DNA of 42,879 nt from Peptostreptococcaceae bacterium (GTDB lineage Bacteria; Bacillota; Clostridia; Peptostreptococcales; Filifactoraceae), in NCBI GenBank assembly GCA_030532705.1, contig JAUNKR010000008.1, forward strand, positions 1 through 42,879. The letters are read 5' to 3'. The translations under genes and the position numbers were made by a program. Below, in pieces: positions 41,022 through 42,879 of the stretch (position 1 is its first letter; the number at the start of each line of letters is the position of its first letter). The notes under the pieces were generated by a model. It saw only the letters and a program-made list of their open reading frames with translations. It did no database searches and was not told the DNA's origin.

Positions 41022-41738
41022 ATGAATTTTGTAGTAGTTTCGGGACCGCCGTCATCGGGAAAAACGGGGCTGATCCTTAAGACTGCGGAAGCGCTCAAGC
41101 AGAGAAATATTTCGGTGGGGGTCGTCAAATTTGACTGTCTTTACACCGATGATGATATATTGTATGAAAAAGCGGGGATCTTGGTCCAAAAAGGGCTTTC
41201 GGGTGCGCTTTGTCCGGATCACTTCTTCGCATCGAATGTCGAGGAAGTCGTGCAATGGGGACGAAAGAACAATTTGGATCTGTTGATCACCGAATCGGCG
41301 GGTCTGTGCAATCGATGTTCTCCATATTTGAAAGAGGTCAAAGGGATCTGTGTGATCGACAATCTTTCAGGGATCAACACACCGAAAAAGATCGGGCCGA
41401 TGCTTCGAGCGGCGGATATCGTCGTCATCACAAAAGGGGATATCGTCTCTCAGGCGGAGCGCGAGGTTTTTGCGGCAAAGGTAAGCTCTGTCAATCCACG
41501 GGCGATCACGATGCATGTCAATGGGCTGACCGGACAGGGAGCCTATGAGCTGAGCACCCTTTTGTACGATGAAGAAAAGCATATCGAAACGGTGCAAGGG
41601 ATGGAGCTGCGATTCCCGATGCCGTCGGCACTTTGCTCCTATTGTTTGGGTGAGCGCAGGATCGGCGAGAATTACCAAATGGGGAATGTCCGTAAGATGA
41701 ACATGGTAGAAAAGATGGAGGCGGAGAATGCGAAATAA
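41022..41738 (+). CDS. SIMIBI-class GTPase resembling HypB/UreG metal-insertion proteins
   Basis: A 238-residue P-loop NTPase with Walker A GPPSSGKT (residues 8-15), an ESAGLCNRC switch region, hydrophobic strand plus TKGD as guanine-specificity motif (NKxD-like) and a C-terminal CxxC (LCSYCLGE). HypB, UreG and CooC-type proteins drive metal or cofactor insertion into enzymes with NTP hydrolysis; the cysteines at NRC and CSYC could bind metal. The target enzyme is not in this window. AGGAGG precedes ATG; the last 11 bases overlap the ABC gene. Confidence 0.82.
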   Translation: MNFVVVSGPPSSGKTGLILKTAEALKQRNISVGVVKFDCLYTDDDILYEKAGILVQKGLSGALCPDHFFASNVEEVVQWGRKNNLDLLITESAGLCNRCSPYLKEVKGICVIDNLSGINTPKKIGPMLRAADIVVITKGDIVSQAEREVFAAKVSSVNPRAITMHVNGLTGQGAYELSTLLYDEEKHIETVQGMELRFPMPSALCSYCLGERRIGENYQMGNVRKMNMVEKMEAENAK

Positions 41739-42726
41739 GAAAATCAGCGAACTTCTGGAGCTTTACCCATATATCACCACCTATCTGGAAGACAATCAAT
41801 TGGATATCACAGGCTATGAAGAGAAGACTTATGCCGATTTTTTGGCTCACTTCTCCGAAGAAGAGATCGAAGACAATGCGATGGATATCGCGCAGCTTGA
41901 AGCGGACTTTTTTGACTATATCGTGCAGATGCAGGCTTTTCTCGGGATGGATGAGGACAACAGCGTACGCAGTTTGACCATCTTGCCGGGGCAGAATAAG
42001 TCGGGAGAAAAAGAAGGTTTTGATCGCTTGGAGATCAAGAAATCCGAGATCGTTGCGATCGTCGGACCGACGGGTTCGGGAAAATCGAGACTGCTTGCCG
42101 ATATCGAATGGACGGCGCAGCGAGACACGCCGACTGATCGGGAGATCCTGATCAACAATGAGGTGCCGGACAAAAAATGGCGTTTTTCTTCCAACAACAA
42201 GCTGGTCGCACAGCTTTCCCAAAATATGAACTTCGTCATGGACTTGACTGTTCAGGAGTTTTTGGAATTGCATGCACAGAGCAGGATGGTGCAGAATGTT
42301 TCCGAGGTCGTGGCTCGGATCGTGGAAGCGGCAAACAAACTTGCCGGCGAACAGTTCACGACCGACACGCAGATCACTTCGCTGAGCGGAGGACAATCCC
42401 GTGCGCTGATGATCGCCGATACTGCGATCTTGAGTACATCGCCGATCGTTTTGATCGATGAGATCGAGAATGCGGGGATCGATCGAAAGAAAGCGCTGGA
42501 TCTTCTTGTTTCGGAGGATAAGATCGTATTGATGGCAACACATGATCCGCTCCTTGCGCTGATGGCGGATCGTCGGATCGTCATCTCAAACGGAGGGATC
42601 AGCAAAGTGCTGGAGACTTCGCAGGAAGAAAAAGAAAGACTCAAAGATCTGGAGGCGATGGACAATCAGGTGCAGGAGATCCGTCGTAAGCTACGATATG
42701 GAGAATCCGTACTTTTGGAGCGATGA
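41728..42726 (+). CDS. Soluble ABC ATPase with N-terminal DUF1858-like domain
   Basis: A 332-residue protein. Residues 1-60 (ISELLELYPYITTYLEDNQL, YADFLAHF) resemble a DUF1858 domain, as at the start of the first gene. An ABC domain follows: Walker A GPTGSGKS (113-120), signature LSGGQ (219-223), Walker B with Asp244-Glu245 (IVLIDEIE) and H-loop His272 (ATHD). No permease gene accompanies it, so it is probably not a transporter. With a cytoplasmic binding-like protein and a HypB-like GTPase, a role in activating or loading a metalloenzyme or cofactor is more likely; this is inference. GGAGG lies within the upstream gene end. Confidence 0.85.
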   Translation: MRNKKISELLELYPYITTYLEDNQLDITGYEEKTYADFLAHFSEEEIEDNAMDIAQLEADFFDYIVQMQAFLGMDEDNSVRSLTILPGQNKSGEKEGFDRLEIKKSEIVAIVGPTGSGKSRLLADIEWTAQRDTPTDREILINNEVPDKKWRFSSNNKLVAQLSQNMNFVMDLTVQEFLELHAQSRMVQNVSEVVARIVEAANKLAGEQFTTDTQITSLSGGQSRALMIADTAILSTSPIVLIDEIENAGIDRKKALDLLVSEDKIVLMATHDPLLALMADRRIVISNGGISKVLETSQEEKERLKDLEAMDNQVQEIRRKLRYGESVLLER

Positions 42727-42811
42727 TACGAAAAGCGAAGACAAGACCATAAAGTGATAGGCGAGGGTCTTTTGCAGGAATAAAGAGATCGAATAGAGGA
42801 GTTACGATACG

Positions 42812-42849
42812 ACACCGGGAAAGTCATTAGACCGACCCGGTGTTTTTTG
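42812..42849 (+). terminator. Terminator of the DUF1858/GTPase/ABC operon
   Basis: ACACCGGG (42812-42819) pairs with CCCGGTGT (42836-42843), followed by a T run. Confidence 0.88.
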
Positions 42850-42879
42850 CGTCCCTGTGCAAGCGGATGAAGGAAGCGG

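Noticed and set aside
1-42879. Very high density of GATC
   Set aside because: Explained by frequent ATC isoleucine and GAT aspartate codons after G-ending or A-ending codons; no clustering suggesting an origin or methylation switch was seen.

Overview
The window looks like the chromosome of an anaerobic, low-to-medium GC Bacillota of the Clostridia/Tissierellia kind. This is inferred from strong GGAGG ribosome binding sites with frequent TTG/GTG starts, a SAM-I and an adenosylcobalamin riboswitch, S-layer-homology and FIVAR surface proteins, a DUF362 ferredoxin-type protein and a probable UGA-encoded selenoprotein. No rRNA, tRNA, CRISPR array or complete insertion sequence was seen. The only mobile-element trace is a frameshifted, edge-truncated group II intron maturase at the left end.

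Layout. 1-1.84 kb: intron remnant, then a Fic-type AMP transferase gene with a palindromic operator over its promoter. 1.93-4.04 kb: the most striking locus. A consensus promoter drives a roughly 565-nt apparently noncoding RNA made of four related modules. Each module starts with AARGNNC followed by NNACAGCA, and each closes with its own compensating complement. The RNA ends in a terminator 20 nt before a DUF2828 protein, a helical-domain plus vWA protein reminiscent of Ro60/Rsr. 4.3-7.3 kb: ArsR-type regulator and a CoA-disulfide reductase/rhodanese/TusA protein whose DsrE-type C-terminal part lies in the -1 frame after an A9 run. 7.4-11.7 kb: small membrane protein, ParA/ParB pair, Dph6-like ATP pyrophosphatase, TIM-barrel protein and, convergent, a 90-residue gene with an in-frame UGA followed by a SECIS-like hairpin. 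11.8-16.8 kb: a cobalamin riboswitch controlling a large SLH-anchored protein with transcobalamin-like domains. 16.8-18.8 kb: ferritin and diaminopimelate decarboxylase.

19.0-25.6 kb: a 2119-residue secreted subtilase of the C5a-peptidase/lactocepin type with eight FIVAR-like repeats. 25.7-29.9 kb: SAM riboswitch-metK, glutaredoxin-like protein, DUF362/4Fe-4S protein, CBS/HlyC protein. 30.1-32.3 kb: PadR-GNAT-CPBP protease operon. 32.5-36.2 kb: peroxiredoxin, then minus-strand genes: a TetR-controlled membrane operon (twin 28-bp operators) and a PadR-DUF2812 pair. 36.5-39.5 kb: DUF896 protein and a TPR-GAF-GGDEF diguanylate cyclase. 39.6-42.8 kb: a three-gene set with a leaderless, DUF1858-fused substrate-binding-like protein, a HypB/UreG-like GTPase and a soluble ABC ATPase with its own DUF1858-like N-terminus.

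The best candidates for undescribed biology are the modular RNA plus DUF2828 locus, the selenoprotein, the riboswitch-controlled transcobalamin-like protein and the cytoplasmic DUF1858/GTPase/ABC system. All family names come from reading motifs; no database was searched.
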